This document shows, piece after piece, positions 15,803-24,013 of a stretch of 64,000 nt of DNA. The stretch is from JBOGVZ01 sp050692985 (GTDB lineage: Bacteria > Actinomycetota > UBA4738 > CALAEC01), in contig JBOGVZ010000059.1 in NCBI GenBank assembly GCA_050692985.1, forward strand, positions 3,451 to 67,450, read 5' to 3'. The notes beneath the pieces are model-generated. The model was given only the letters and a program-made list of their open reading frames with translations. It was not told the origin of the DNA and did no database searches. The translations under genes were made by a program, and so were the position numbers. Position 1 is the stretch's first letter. The number at the start of each line of letters is the position of its first letter.

Positions 15803-17704
15803 TCACGACCTCCGCCGCCACCGCCGGGCCACCGGCCAGGCCCATCCGGCCACGGCCACCGCTACGCCGATCCACGGCCGCGCACCCGGGGCGTCGAGGG
15901 ACAGTCGACCGGCGAGCGTGCCGGCGATCACCAGCACGGACAGGCCGAGCACCGGGGCCAGGGCTCCGCGGGCCAGCAGGCCCCCGGGCACGAGGGCCAT
16001 GGACCATCCCAGCCCCACCAGCCACAGCACCGCCAGGACGGCCACGGAGCGGCCGACCAGGGTGGAGACGGGTGGCGGGCTGGGCGCGGACGGCAGCGGC
16101 CGCAGGGCCGTGACGGGTGGTCCCCGTAGGACCGTGACCCCGTACGCCAGCTGGTCGCCTTCGGGGCGGCCGAGCTCCGGGAGGCCGTGGTTGAACCCCG
16201 CCAGCAGGAGGATCGCCGGGTCATCGGCCAGGAGCGGCCGGACCACCGCCCAGTGGGTCATCGATGCCAGGTCGTAGCGGCGGTTGTCGCGGAGGGAGGG
16301 CCGCCCGGCCAGGAGGTCGGCCGGGTCACCGAGGTACACGTGCGCCAGGGCGATCTGGTCGGAGGGGAGGGCCGAACGGATCACCCCGAACGCGACCGTG
16401 GCGGCCTGGGCCACCCTGGCCGCGCCGGCCCTGGGGTTGATCACGAACACGATCGGACGGCGGTTCCCGGTCTCCGACAGGTGCCGGCCGGCGGCCTGGG
16501 CCTGCACCACCCCGTCCGTGGGGAACTTGACCCTGGCCCGGTCGGTCCACGAGTCGCGGTCCATCCGGACGGCCACCGCCGCGGCACCGAGGATGGCCAC
16601 CGTGGCCAGCGCGGCGCCCACCGCTCGCGGGGGAACCCTGGTCAGGAGCCGGCCTGCCCCGGTGACCGCGGCGGCCACGAGCACCGGGATCCCCAGGGCG
16701 AAGCCCAGGAACCGGTGGGCGGGGACCTCTAGGTCGAGGAACACGAGCAGGGGGACGGCCGTGGCGGCGACCAGGCTCCAGATCACCACCAGGCCCAGCC
16801 CCCGCCGGCGCGCCGGCTCTGCCGGGACCGCCAGGGCGCCGATCCCCAGGGCGGCGGCCGTGGCCACCACGGGAACGTGGTACCGGGGGACGAAGCGAGC
16901 CAGCTTGACCAGGAACGATCCCAGCCTGGTGCGGGGTGGCTGGAGCGGGACCGAGAGGAGGGCCAGGGAGCCCGCCATGACCGCCGCGGCTCCGGCGACC
17001 ACCATGCCGAGCCGGGCCGCGGGGCTTCGGCCCAGGGGCCGGCCGGCCCGGTGGCCCATCACGGAGGAGGGGACCGTGGCCACGGCCAGCGCCGCCAGGA
17101 TCGCCACGAACACCGCCGTGAGCGGCCAGTGGATCAGCGTGCCGGCCGCCACCAGCACCAGCGTCAGGGCGATGGCTCGCTCGCCGGCGCTGACCAGGAG
17201 GGCCCCCACCCCGGCGGCCAGGATCACCCCGTCCAGGCTCAGGTTGTCGATGAGCCCCGATGCGGTGAGGACCACGTTCAAGGAGGCCCCCACGAAGAAG
17301 CCGTACACGGGGAAGGCCCACCGCGGCTCCCCCAGCACCCGGACCGCCAGCGTCCCGGCCGCCAGGCCCACCAGCACCCCCATGACCGCGGGGAGCACGA
17401 ATCCGAGGTCGAAGGCGGAGATCCCGGTGGTGGCCCGGACGAACGCGGCCAGCACCGGATAGCCGAGACGGTCCGGGTGCTCCCGGTACGGCGACGATCC
17501 GGGAAGGGCCTCCAGCCCCTGGCCCGTCACCAGGTTCGCCCGCCACAGGTACTTGGGCGTGTCGAACCCGGGAGGAGCCACCAGGTCGTCCGCGGCCACG
17601 AGCCACAGGAACAGGCCTCCCACCGAGGCCACCGTGAGGACGATCAGGCCGGCGGACACGGCCCGGCGGGCCCATACCCGGCGGGAGGGTGCCTCGGCGC
17701 TCAC
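15803..17704 (-). CDS. GT-C-like polytopic membrane protein, paralogue 1
   Basis: A 633-residue protein with a GTG start that overlaps the stop of the upstream paralogue (GTGA). After one membrane helix comes an extracytoplasmic loop with FDTPKYLWRANL (Asp48), shared with the other two paralogues. About ten more helices follow. Then comes a soluble segment (~415-530) with PIVFVINPR, GVIRSALPSDQIA and VYLGDPADLLAGRPSL, and finally three or four C-terminal helices. A conserved acidic residue in the first outer loop and the many-helix layout resemble GT-C glycosyltransferases that use polyprenyl-phosphate sugars, but no named family was recognised. The call rests on layout, the shared motif and the glycan-gene setting. 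Confidence 0.5.
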   Translation of the reverse strand: MSAEAPSRRVWARRAVSAGLIVLTVASVGGLFLWLVAADDLVAPPGFDTPKYLWRANLVTGQGLEALPGSSPYREHPDRLGYPVLAAFVRATTGISAFDLGFVLPAVMGVLVGLAAGTLAVRVLGEPRWAFPVYGFFVGASLNVVLTASGLIDNLSLDGVILAAGVGALLVSAGERAIALTLVLVAAGTLIHWPLTAVFVAILAALAVATVPSSVMGHRAGRPLGRSPAARLGMVVAGAAAVMAGSLALLSVPLQPPRTRLGSFLVKLARFVPRYHVPVVATAAALGIGALAVPAEPARRRGLGLVVIWSLVAATAVPLLVFLDLEVPAHRFLGFALGIPVLVAAAVTGAGRLLTRVPPRAVGAALATVAILGAAAVAVRMDRDSWTDRARVKFPTDGVVQAQAAGRHLSETGNRRPIVFVINPRAGAARVAQAATVAFGVIRSALPSDQIALAHVYLGDPADLLAGRPSLRDNRRYDLASMTHWAVVRPLLADDPAILLLAGFNHGLPELGRPEGDQLAYGVTVLRGPPVTALRPLPSAPSPPPVSTLVGRSVAVLAVLWLVGLGWSMALVPGGLLARGALAPVLGLSVLVIAGTLAGRLSLDAPGARPWIGVAVAVAGWAWPVARRWRRRS

Positions 17705-19572
17705 CCACCCGCCCCGGTCCGGGGGCGGCGCCGCCGGGCCACCGGCACCATCCATCCTGCCGCCGCCACCGCCGCGGCGATCCAGGGCCTGGCCGCCGGC
17801 GTTCCCGCACCCACGCGCGCTGCCACCAGGCCGGCCAGGACCAGCACCGAGGCGCCCAGGGCCGGCGCCACCGACATCCGGGTGGGCCACCCCCGTGGAA
17901 GCAGGGTCACGGCCCACCCCAGGCCCACGGCGCCGAACAGCAGCAGGGCCCTGCCCACGATCCCGGCCAGCTCCGCGGTGGTGGCCGGTCGAGGCGGCGG
18001 GGCCGGGACGATCACCGTGGGAGTGGCGGGGCCGCGAACCACCGTGATGCCCGGGGCCACCTCCCGTCCCTCCGGGCCGGCACGGCCCTGGGGGCGGAAG
18101 GCCGACATGGCGATTACGATCGGGCGGGTGGGGAGCACGGCTTCGAGGGCCTCGAACTGCCGGAGGGACGTCTCGTTGTAGCGCGCGTTCCCCGGGACGA
18201 GTGTGGGCTCACCGGCCAGCAATCGCTCCGTGTCACCGATGTAGACGTTTGCCCTGGCGATCTGGTTCGGGGGCAGGGCGGACCGGATGACGTTCCGAGG
18301 CGACCTGATGGTCCGCCGCTCGACCACGAACACCACGGGGCGGTCCCCGCCCACGGCCGCCAGGTAGCGCCCGGCGGTACGGGCCTGGGTGAACTCGGCC
18401 AGGCGCGCGTCGTGGAAGGGGCGCCACGTCCCCAGGGCCAGGACGATCCCGCCGGCCAGCGCGGCCCCGGCCACCACCGCGGCGGCCGGCCATCCCACGG
18501 CCGGGGGCCGGAGCCTCGTCAGCAGGCGGGCCAGGCCGGCCACCCCGGCGGCGGCCAGGATCGGGATCCCCAGGGCGAAGAACAGGACCCGGTGGGCGGG
18601 GACCGTGGCCACGGCCAGCGCGGCCACGGCCACGGCGGCCGAGCCGGCCCACACCAGGGCCAGCGTCAGCCCCTGCCGGCGGGCCGGGTCGGTGGGGACC
18701 AGCAGGGCGGCCACGCCGCCCGCCGACACCGCTCCCAGGGCGGCGAACTCGCCGGCGTCTCGGCCGAGCTTCTCCCCGATGCGCAGGTCGAAGTTGGCCG
18801 GCAGGTTCGGCCACGCCGGCCCCAGGGCGATCGCCCCCGCCGCGGTCAGCCCCGAGCCCGCCACCACCATCCCCAGCCGGGCCGACGGCGTGCCCAGCAG
18901 GGGAGCGCCGGACCGGCGAGCGGCCAGGGACTGGGGGACGAGCAGGGCCGCCACCCCCAGCAGGACCGCCCCGAACAGGGCGGCGAACGGCCAGTGGATC
19001 GCGGCGCCGGCCGCCAGCAGCACCACGGTGGCCGCCGCGCCCCTGGCCCCGTGGGCCGCCAGCAGCGCCGTGGCCCCGGCCGCAGCGGACAGGGCCAGGA
19101 CGACGACGCTGTCGGCATGGCTCACGGCGGTCAGGACCACGTTCATCGAGGCCCCCGCGCCGACGGCGTAGATCGGGAACGTCCACAGCGGCTCCCGCAG
19201 CCCGCGGAGGGCGAACGCCCCGGCTCCCAGGCCCACCAGCGTCCCCGCCAGCGCGGGCAGGGCGAAGGCCAGCCGCAACGGGGCCACCCCGGCCACCGAG
19301 TCCAGGAAGCCGGCCAGGATCGGGTACCCGGCCCGGGAGGCCTTGGGGGTGAGCGGTGGGGGCACGGAGCCGGACAGGGCGTCCAACCCCTCCCCGGCGA
19401 CGAGCTTGGCCCGCCAGACGTACCAGGGCGTGTCGGCCCCCGCCGGCAGCGATCGGTCCCCGCCAGCGTAGACGGAGATCAGGGCCCCGGCCACCACGGC
19501 CACGGACACGGCCATGAGGACCAGGGTGATCGCTGCGCGCGCGGGCCGGCTCCGATGGACGTGGTTCTGCAT
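17701..19572 (-). CDS. GT-C-like polytopic membrane protein, paralogue 2
   Basis: A 623-residue protein starting MQNHVHRSRPARAAITLVLM, with GGGAGGGGC before the ATG on the minus strand. It is collinear with the gene just downstream: first-loop motif ADTPWYVWRAKL (Asp47), about ten helices, and a soluble C-terminal region with PVVFVVERR, NVIRSALPPNQIARANVYIGD and LLAGEPTLVPGNARYN. It ends in three or four helices. Several stretches (VIRSALPxxQIA, AIHWPF/LIHWPL) show clear tandem duplication with paralogue 1. A role as a lipid-sugar-dependent glycosyltransferase, or as a polymer-modifying protein of the outer membrane face, is inferred from context only. Confidence 0.5.
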   Translation of the reverse strand: MQNHVHRSRPARAAITLVLMAVSVAVVAGALISVYAGGDRSLPAGADTPWYVWRAKLVAGEGLDALSGSVPPPLTPKASRAGYPILAGFLDSVAGVAPLRLAFALPALAGTLVGLGAGAFALRGLREPLWTFPIYAVGAGASMNVVLTAVSHADSVVVLALSAAAGATALLAAHGARGAAATVVLLAAGAAIHWPFAALFGAVLLGVAALLVPQSLAARRSGAPLLGTPSARLGMVVAGSGLTAAGAIALGPAWPNLPANFDLRIGEKLGRDAGEFAALGAVSAGGVAALLVPTDPARRQGLTLALVWAGSAAVAVAALAVATVPAHRVLFFALGIPILAAAGVAGLARLLTRLRPPAVGWPAAAVVAGAALAGGIVLALGTWRPFHDARLAEFTQARTAGRYLAAVGGDRPVVFVVERRTIRSPRNVIRSALPPNQIARANVYIGDTERLLAGEPTLVPGNARYNETSLRQFEALEAVLPTRPIVIAMSAFRPQGRAGPEGREVAPGITVVRGPATPTVIVPAPPPRPATTAELAGIVGRALLLFGAVGLGWAVTLLPRGWPTRMSVAPALGASVLVLAGLVAARVGAGTPAARPWIAAAVAAAGWMVPVARRRRPRTGAGG

Positions 19573-19695
19573 GCCCCTCCCGAACGGCGACACTATCAGT
19601 GCCCGTGCGCGGCGGCGGCTTGGCGGCGGGGGACAGCCGGTATGATGGCCGGCACCAAGCGGGGGGAGCCCTGCCACCCGCCCGGAGCGAACCGG

Positions 19696-21177
19696 ATGGA
19701 CGCGCAACATCCAGCACCCCGCATCGGCCTGTGGGGGACGTTCGACCTCGAGGAGCTCGACGAGGTCCTGTTCCCCCGGATCGCCCGCCGTGAGCTCGGC
19801 CGCCGTCTCCCCGGGGCCACGGTGCGCACGTTCGCGCCGTTCGGCCCGGAGCGGGGCAACCGTCTCGATGGCGGAGAGCCCGCCGAGGGGCTGGGATCCT
19901 ACGGTCCCGAGCGGGTGGCCGAGCTGTCCCGGGAGCTCGACCTCGTGGTGGTGGGTCCCGTGGACCTGGCGGGCGACGGCGACCTGGCCGCCCGGTACGG
20001 CGTCGATCGGGACGAGGTGGCCCGGCGGGCCCCCGGGCGGTTCTTCGTCGAGGGCCTGGGGCCCGAGCTCGAGGCGGAGGTGCCGGTGGCGTGGTCCGCC
20101 GTCGCCGTCCCCGTGGATCCCTCGCCCCAGGAGGCGGCGCGGTACCGGGACGCCCTTCCGGGACGCCGGGTCCTGTCGGTCCGCGACGAGGCCTCCCGGC
20201 GACGCCTGGAGGCCGCGGGGGTGCGGGTCGCCGTGGTGCCGGACCCGGCGGTGCTGGCGTCCCGCCTGTTCACGGAGGACCTGCTGGAGCGGCGGCTGGA
20301 GCACCTTCGGGCCCTGGGATGGTTCCCCTCCGCCGGATTGCCGCTGGTGGTCCAGGGCGACCGGTCCCTGCTGCCGCTGGTCGAAGACCTGGCGGCGTCG
20401 GTGGCCTCGGTGGCCGAGCACCTCGGTGGCGTGCCGGTCGTGCTGGTGGAGGTGGCCGGGGGCGACGGCGGCTTCGCGGCGGCCATGGGCCAGGCCCTGC
20501 CGGGCCCCACCCAGCACGCCGCCGGAGCGGGCGTGGAGGACGTCATGGCGGCGATCCGGACGTCGGCCGGCCTGGTGTGCTCGTCCCCGCGGGCCGGTGC
20601 GTCGGCGTTCGCCTTCGGACGTCCCCACGTGGTGCTGGCGCCGGGGCCGCGGTCCGCGGCGGAGGGCTTCGCCAGGCTGATCGACGCCCCGGAGTCCGTG
20701 GTGCGGGGTCCGGGGGAGGTCGCTGCCGCCTTCGAGAAGGTGGCCTCCTTGGGTCCCCGCCCCCAGGTGGTCCGTCGCGTCCAGATCGCCGTGGACGAGC
20801 ACCTCGACGCGGTGGCCCGCATGGCCGCCGATGCCGCCCGTGGCCGGGCCCCGCTCCGGGCCCCGGTCGCCTCGGACCGGGGCGCACGCGGCCGGCTCGA
20901 GGCGCTCCAGGCCGCGTACGAGGCCCGGGGGCGCCTGCTGGCCACGCAGCGGTGGACCTTCGCGGACCGGGTCCGGGACGCCGAGGCCCGGGAGCGAGCG
21001 ACCCGGCGGCGGCTGGAGGCGGAGACCGCCCGGTTGAGCGCGGAGGTGGCCCGCCTGGAGGCCGAGGTGGCCGGGAAGGACCGCGAGCTCCACACGCTCC
21101 TCGGCACCCGGACGTTCCGGTACACGGCGGGGTTGCGCCGGGCGTGGGGGGCCCTCCGGCGCCTGTTCCGCCGATGA
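19696..21177 (+). CDS. Polysaccharide pyruvyltransferase-like protein with C-terminal coiled coil
   Basis: A 493-residue protein. Residues ~10-370 resemble polysaccharide pyruvyltransferases (CsaB/WcaK type): an N-terminal RIGLWGTFDLEELDEVLFPRI in place of the GNxGD loop, LDLVVVGPVDLA, VLSVRDEASRRRLEAAG, VVPDPAVLASR, and a second half with LVCSSPRAGASAFAFGRP. These enzymes add ketal-linked pyruvate, an acidic group, to surface glycans. The GNxGD motif is not canonical, so activity is uncertain. Residues ~400-470 form a coiled coil (RRRLEAETARLSAEVARLEA), followed by a basic tail. The start at 19696 follows GGAG; an in-frame ATG at 19641 is an alternative. Its stop overlaps the next glycosyltransferase start (ATGA). 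Confidence 0.6.
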   Translation: MDAQHPAPRIGLWGTFDLEELDEVLFPRIARRELGRRLPGATVRTFAPFGPERGNRLDGGEPAEGLGSYGPERVAELSRELDLVVVGPVDLAGDGDLAARYGVDRDEVARRAPGRFFVEGLGPELEAEVPVAWSAVAVPVDPSPQEAARYRDALPGRRVLSVRDEASRRRLEAAGVRVAVVPDPAVLASRLFTEDLLERRLEHLRALGWFPSAGLPLVVQGDRSLLPLVEDLAASVASVAEHLGGVPVVLVEVAGGDGGFAAAMGQALPGPTQHAAGAGVEDVMAAIRTSAGLVCSSPRAGASAFAFGRPHVVLAPGPRSAAEGFARLIDAPESVVRGPGEVAAAFEKVASLGPRPQVVRRVQIAVDEHLDAVARMAADAARGRAPLRAPVASDRGARGRLEALQAAYEARGRLLATQRWTFADRVRDAEARERATRRRLEAETARLSAEVARLEAEVAGKDRELHTLLGTRTFRYTAGLRRAWGALRRLFRR

Positions 21178-22385
21178 CCGTCACGCTCGCCCGGGCCGAG
21201 GCACCGGAGGTCTCGGTCCTCATCGTGACGTACGGCGGGTGGGACCTGGCCCGCCAGGCCCTGGAGGCGGTCCGGGACCACACGCGGCGTCCCTCCGAGG
21301 TCATCGTGGTGGACAACGCCTCCCCGGACGGGACCGGGGAGCGCCTGCGGACCGAGGTGCGGGGGGCCACCGTCGTCCTGAACGGCCGCAACGTGGGATT
21401 CGGGCCCGCCGTGAACCAGGCCGCGGCCCTGGCCCGGGGCCGGTACCTGGCCCTGCTGAACAGCGATGCGCTGGTCCGGCCGGGGTGGCTGGAGCCGCTG
21501 GTGGAGCGTCTCCAGGGAGACCCCACGGTGGGCGCGGTGGTCTCCCGGCTGCTGAACGCCGACGGGACCGTCCAGGAGGCCGGCTCGCTGCTGTGGTCCG
21601 ACGGCTCGACGCTGGCGTTCGGGGCCGGGGCCGCCGGAGGCGACCCCGCCTACCGGTTCGCCCGGACGGTCGACTACGGCTCCGCGGCGTGCCTGTTGAT
21701 CCGGCGGTCGGTGTTCCTGGACGTGGGCGGGTTCGATCCCGCCTACGTGCCGGCCTACTGCGAGGACGTGGACCTGTGCCTGGCGCTCCGGGAGCTGGGG
21801 CTGCGAACGGTGTACGAGCCGCGGTCGGACGTGGTGCACGTGCGGTTCGGGTCCACCGATGCCTCGGCCGCCGCCGGGCTGATCGAGGCCAACCGGGAGG
21901 TCCTCCGGCACCGCCGGGCCGGCGCCCTGGCCCGGCAGGTCGCTCCCCCGGGTCCCCACCACCCCCACCGGGAGGTGGCCGGCCGAGACGCCCACGCGCA
22001 CGACCGGGTGCTGGTGGTGGCCGACCGGGCACCGCGGACCCTCCTCCTGGCGCTGGCCGCCGCGTTCCCGGACGGGCGCGTCACCGTGCTGTCCACCGGC
22101 GGCCCCCCGGATCCGGAGACCGCCGACGAGCTGGCCCGGGCCGGCGTGGAGGTGGCCTTCCCGGACGACCTGGAACGGTGGTTCGGGGCCCGCCTGTTCC
22201 ACGTGTCGGCGGCGGTGGCCGTGGGGCCCGAGCTCCCGGCGGCGGTCGCCGAGCTGCTCCGCCGGACCCAACCACAGGCACCGGTCATCGAGTCGGGGCC
22301 CCGGCCGGACCCATCGGCGGTGATCGAGCGGCTCGGTGCGGTGGGGGTGGTGGCGGACGCCGGGGGCCCCCGGCGTGGCCCGTGA
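21174..22385 (+). CDS. Family 2 glycosyltransferase (rhamnosyltransferase-like) with extra C-terminal domain
   Basis: A 403-residue protein. Residues ~13-240 are a GT2 domain: VSVLIVTYGGWDLARQALEAV, VIVVDNASPDGTGERL, NGRNVGFGPAVNQAAALARG, the NSD metal-binding site (LLNSDALVRPGW) and AYCEDVDLCLALRELG. This is the pattern of WbbL-type rhamnosyl and related transferases that extend cell-wall or O-chain glycans at the inner membrane face. The last ~120 residues (RVLVVADRAPRTLLLALAAAFP onward) look like a separate Rossmann-type domain of unknown role. The start overlaps the preceding gene (ATGA) and its stop overlaps paralogue D (GTGA), linking glycan assembly directly to the phosphatase-like genes. 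Confidence 0.82.
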   Translation: MTVTLARAEAPEVSVLIVTYGGWDLARQALEAVRDHTRRPSEVIVVDNASPDGTGERLRTEVRGATVVLNGRNVGFGPAVNQAAALARGRYLALLNSDALVRPGWLEPLVERLQGDPTVGAVVSRLLNADGTVQEAGSLLWSDGSTLAFGAGAAGGDPAYRFARTVDYGSAACLLIRRSVFLDVGGFDPAYVPAYCEDVDLCLALRELGLRTVYEPRSDVVHVRFGSTDASAAAGLIEANREVLRHRRAGALARQVAPPGPHHPHREVAGRDAHAHDRVLVVADRAPRTLLLALAAAFPDGRVTVLSTGGPPDPETADELARAGVEVAFPDDLERWFGARLFHVSAAVAVGPELPAAVAELLRRTQPQAPVIESGPRPDPSAVIERLGAVGVVADAGGPRRGP

Positions 22386-23980
22386 CCGGCGCCCGCCCGG
22401 TGATCCTGGCGGTCGTGCTGGCGGTCGCGTCCTGCACGGGCGGTGCCGACGCCGGGGACCCGGAGGCCGCCTTCGGTAGCTCCGGCACGAGGTTCGACCG
22501 TGCGGTGTGCGCCCTGCCGCCGCAGCACCTGCGGCTGATCCGAGCCGGCTACCATCCCGCCCGCTCCGGCCACATCCAGATCGTCCCCGGCCGGGACAAC
22601 TACTTCGGGAGCCGGTCGCACTCGGGCCCGTGGCCGTTCCTCCAGCGGGTGCCCCTCCTGCTGTTCGGTCCCGGCCACGTCCCGGTGGTCGGTTCCGTGG
22701 ACCGGCCGGTGACCCTGGCCGACGTGGCGCCCACGTACGCTCGGGTGCTGGGCTTCGACCTGCCCGACCGGGATGGGCGCCCGCTGGAGGAGGCCGTGGA
22801 GGCCGGGGGCCAGCCGCCCCGCCTGATCGTCACCGTGGTGTGGGATGGGGGCGGCCGCAACGTGCTGGAGGCCTACCCGGACGCGTGGCCGACGCTGCGC
22901 CGCCTCATCGACCGGGGCGCGTGGTACGAGCGGGCCACGGTGGGCTCGTCGCCCTCGGTGACCCCCGCCTCGCACACCACGCTGGGGACGGGGGTGTTCC
23001 CCCGGCGCCACGGGCTCGTGGACCTGGTGCTGCCCCGCGGCGGGGAGATGGCCAACGTCCGGGACGTGGGGCCGGAGTCGCTGCTGGTCCCCACGGTGGC
23101 CGACGAGTACGACCGGGCCCTGGGGAACCGGCCCAAGGTGGGGGCGGTGGCCAGCGCCTACGCCCTGGGCATGGTGGGCAGCGGGGCGGCCCTCCCGGGG
23201 GGCGACCGGGACGTGGCGGTCACGCAGGACGAGGACCGGTGGGGGCTGCCCGCCTCGCTGCGACGAAGCTTCCGGTTCCCGCCATCGGTCCGTGACGTTC
23301 CCGGGCTCCGGGGCGAGCTCCGACGGCTCGATCGCCGGGACGGCGAGCTTGATGGGCGGTGGCTGGGGGTGGCGGTGTCCGACGAGGCACACCGCACCCC
23401 CGCGTTCGGCGCCCACCAGGTCCGGGTGCTCGAGGACATCATCCGCACGGAGGGCTTCGGCGCGGACGACGTGCCCGACCTGCTGTACACGAACTTCAAG
23501 CAGATCGACCTGGTGGGCCACCGGTGGGGGATGGACGCCCCGCAGATGGAGGCCGCGGTCCGTTCCAGCGACCGGGCCCTGAAGGACCTGATCCGGGTGC
23601 TGGACCGTGAGGTGGGCGAGGGCCGGTGGGTGCTGGCGCTCACCGCCGACCATGGGTCGATGCCCGACGCCCGGGTGACCGGCGGGGTCAAGATCGACCC
23701 GGTGGCCTTGAAGGCCGCCCTCCAGCGGCGCTTCGACGGCGACGGCGACGGCCGGGACGCGATCCGGATGCTCAGGGTCACGCAGGTGTGGATCGACGAG
23801 GAGGAGCTCGCGGAGCGAGGAGCCACGCTCACCGACGTGGCCCGGTTCCTCCAGAGGATCACCGAAGCAGACCTGGCCGCCCCTGCCTCCACGCCCCCGT
23901 CGCAGGGGAGCCGCCGCCCGCTGTTCGCGGCGGCGTTCCCCTCCAGCGCCATGGTCGGGCTGCGCTGTGCCTCGACTTGA
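22382..23980 (+). CDS. Permuted alkaline-phosphatase-superfamily lipoprotein, paralogue D
   Basis: A 532-residue lipoprotein (GTG start; signal ending AVAS-C18). Motif order: RAGYHPARSGHIQIVPG, RSHSGPWPFLQRVP (His80), LADVAPTYARVLG and DGRPL, then VVWDGGGRN (Asp155), GSSPSVTPASHTTLGTG (Thr194), RHGL, DLVGH (Asp376, His380) and TADHGSMP (Asp423, His424). All catalytic positions are kept. It is part of a coupled run pyruvyltransferase-like / GT2 / D. Paralogue E follows after 33 bases and is the closest relative: the two share 28 identical residues ending GHRW, and 51 identical bases (23477-23527 and 25154-25204). Likely an outer-face phosphoesterase or transferase; substrate unknown. Confidence 0.85.
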   Translation: MTGARPVILAVVLAVASCTGGADAGDPEAAFGSSGTRFDRAVCALPPQHLRLIRAGYHPARSGHIQIVPGRDNYFGSRSHSGPWPFLQRVPLLLFGPGHVPVVGSVDRPVTLADVAPTYARVLGFDLPDRDGRPLEEAVEAGGQPPRLIVTVVWDGGGRNVLEAYPDAWPTLRRLIDRGAWYERATVGSSPSVTPASHTTLGTGVFPRRHGLVDLVLPRGGEMANVRDVGPESLLVPTVADEYDRALGNRPKVGAVASAYALGMVGSGAALPGGDRDVAVTQDEDRWGLPASLRRSFRFPPSVRDVPGLRGELRRLDRRDGELDGRWLGVAVSDEAHRTPAFGAHQVRVLEDIIRTEGFGADDVPDLLYTNFKQIDLVGHRWGMDAPQMEAAVRSSDRALKDLIRVLDREVGEGRWVLALTADHGSMPDARVTGGVKIDPVALKAALQRRFDGDGDGRDAIRMLRVTQVWIDEEELAERGATLTDVARFLQRITEADLAAPASTPPSQGSRRPLFAAAFPSSAMVGLRCAST

Positions 23981-24013
23981 CCGCGTTCTCGCCGTGTCTT
24001 TTACTGACTGGCC

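Noticed and set aside
17689..19695. Extension of the pyruvyltransferase-like ORF upstream to 17689
   Set aside because: That part is the antisense of the GT-C-like gene; the ribosome site and family start support 19696.
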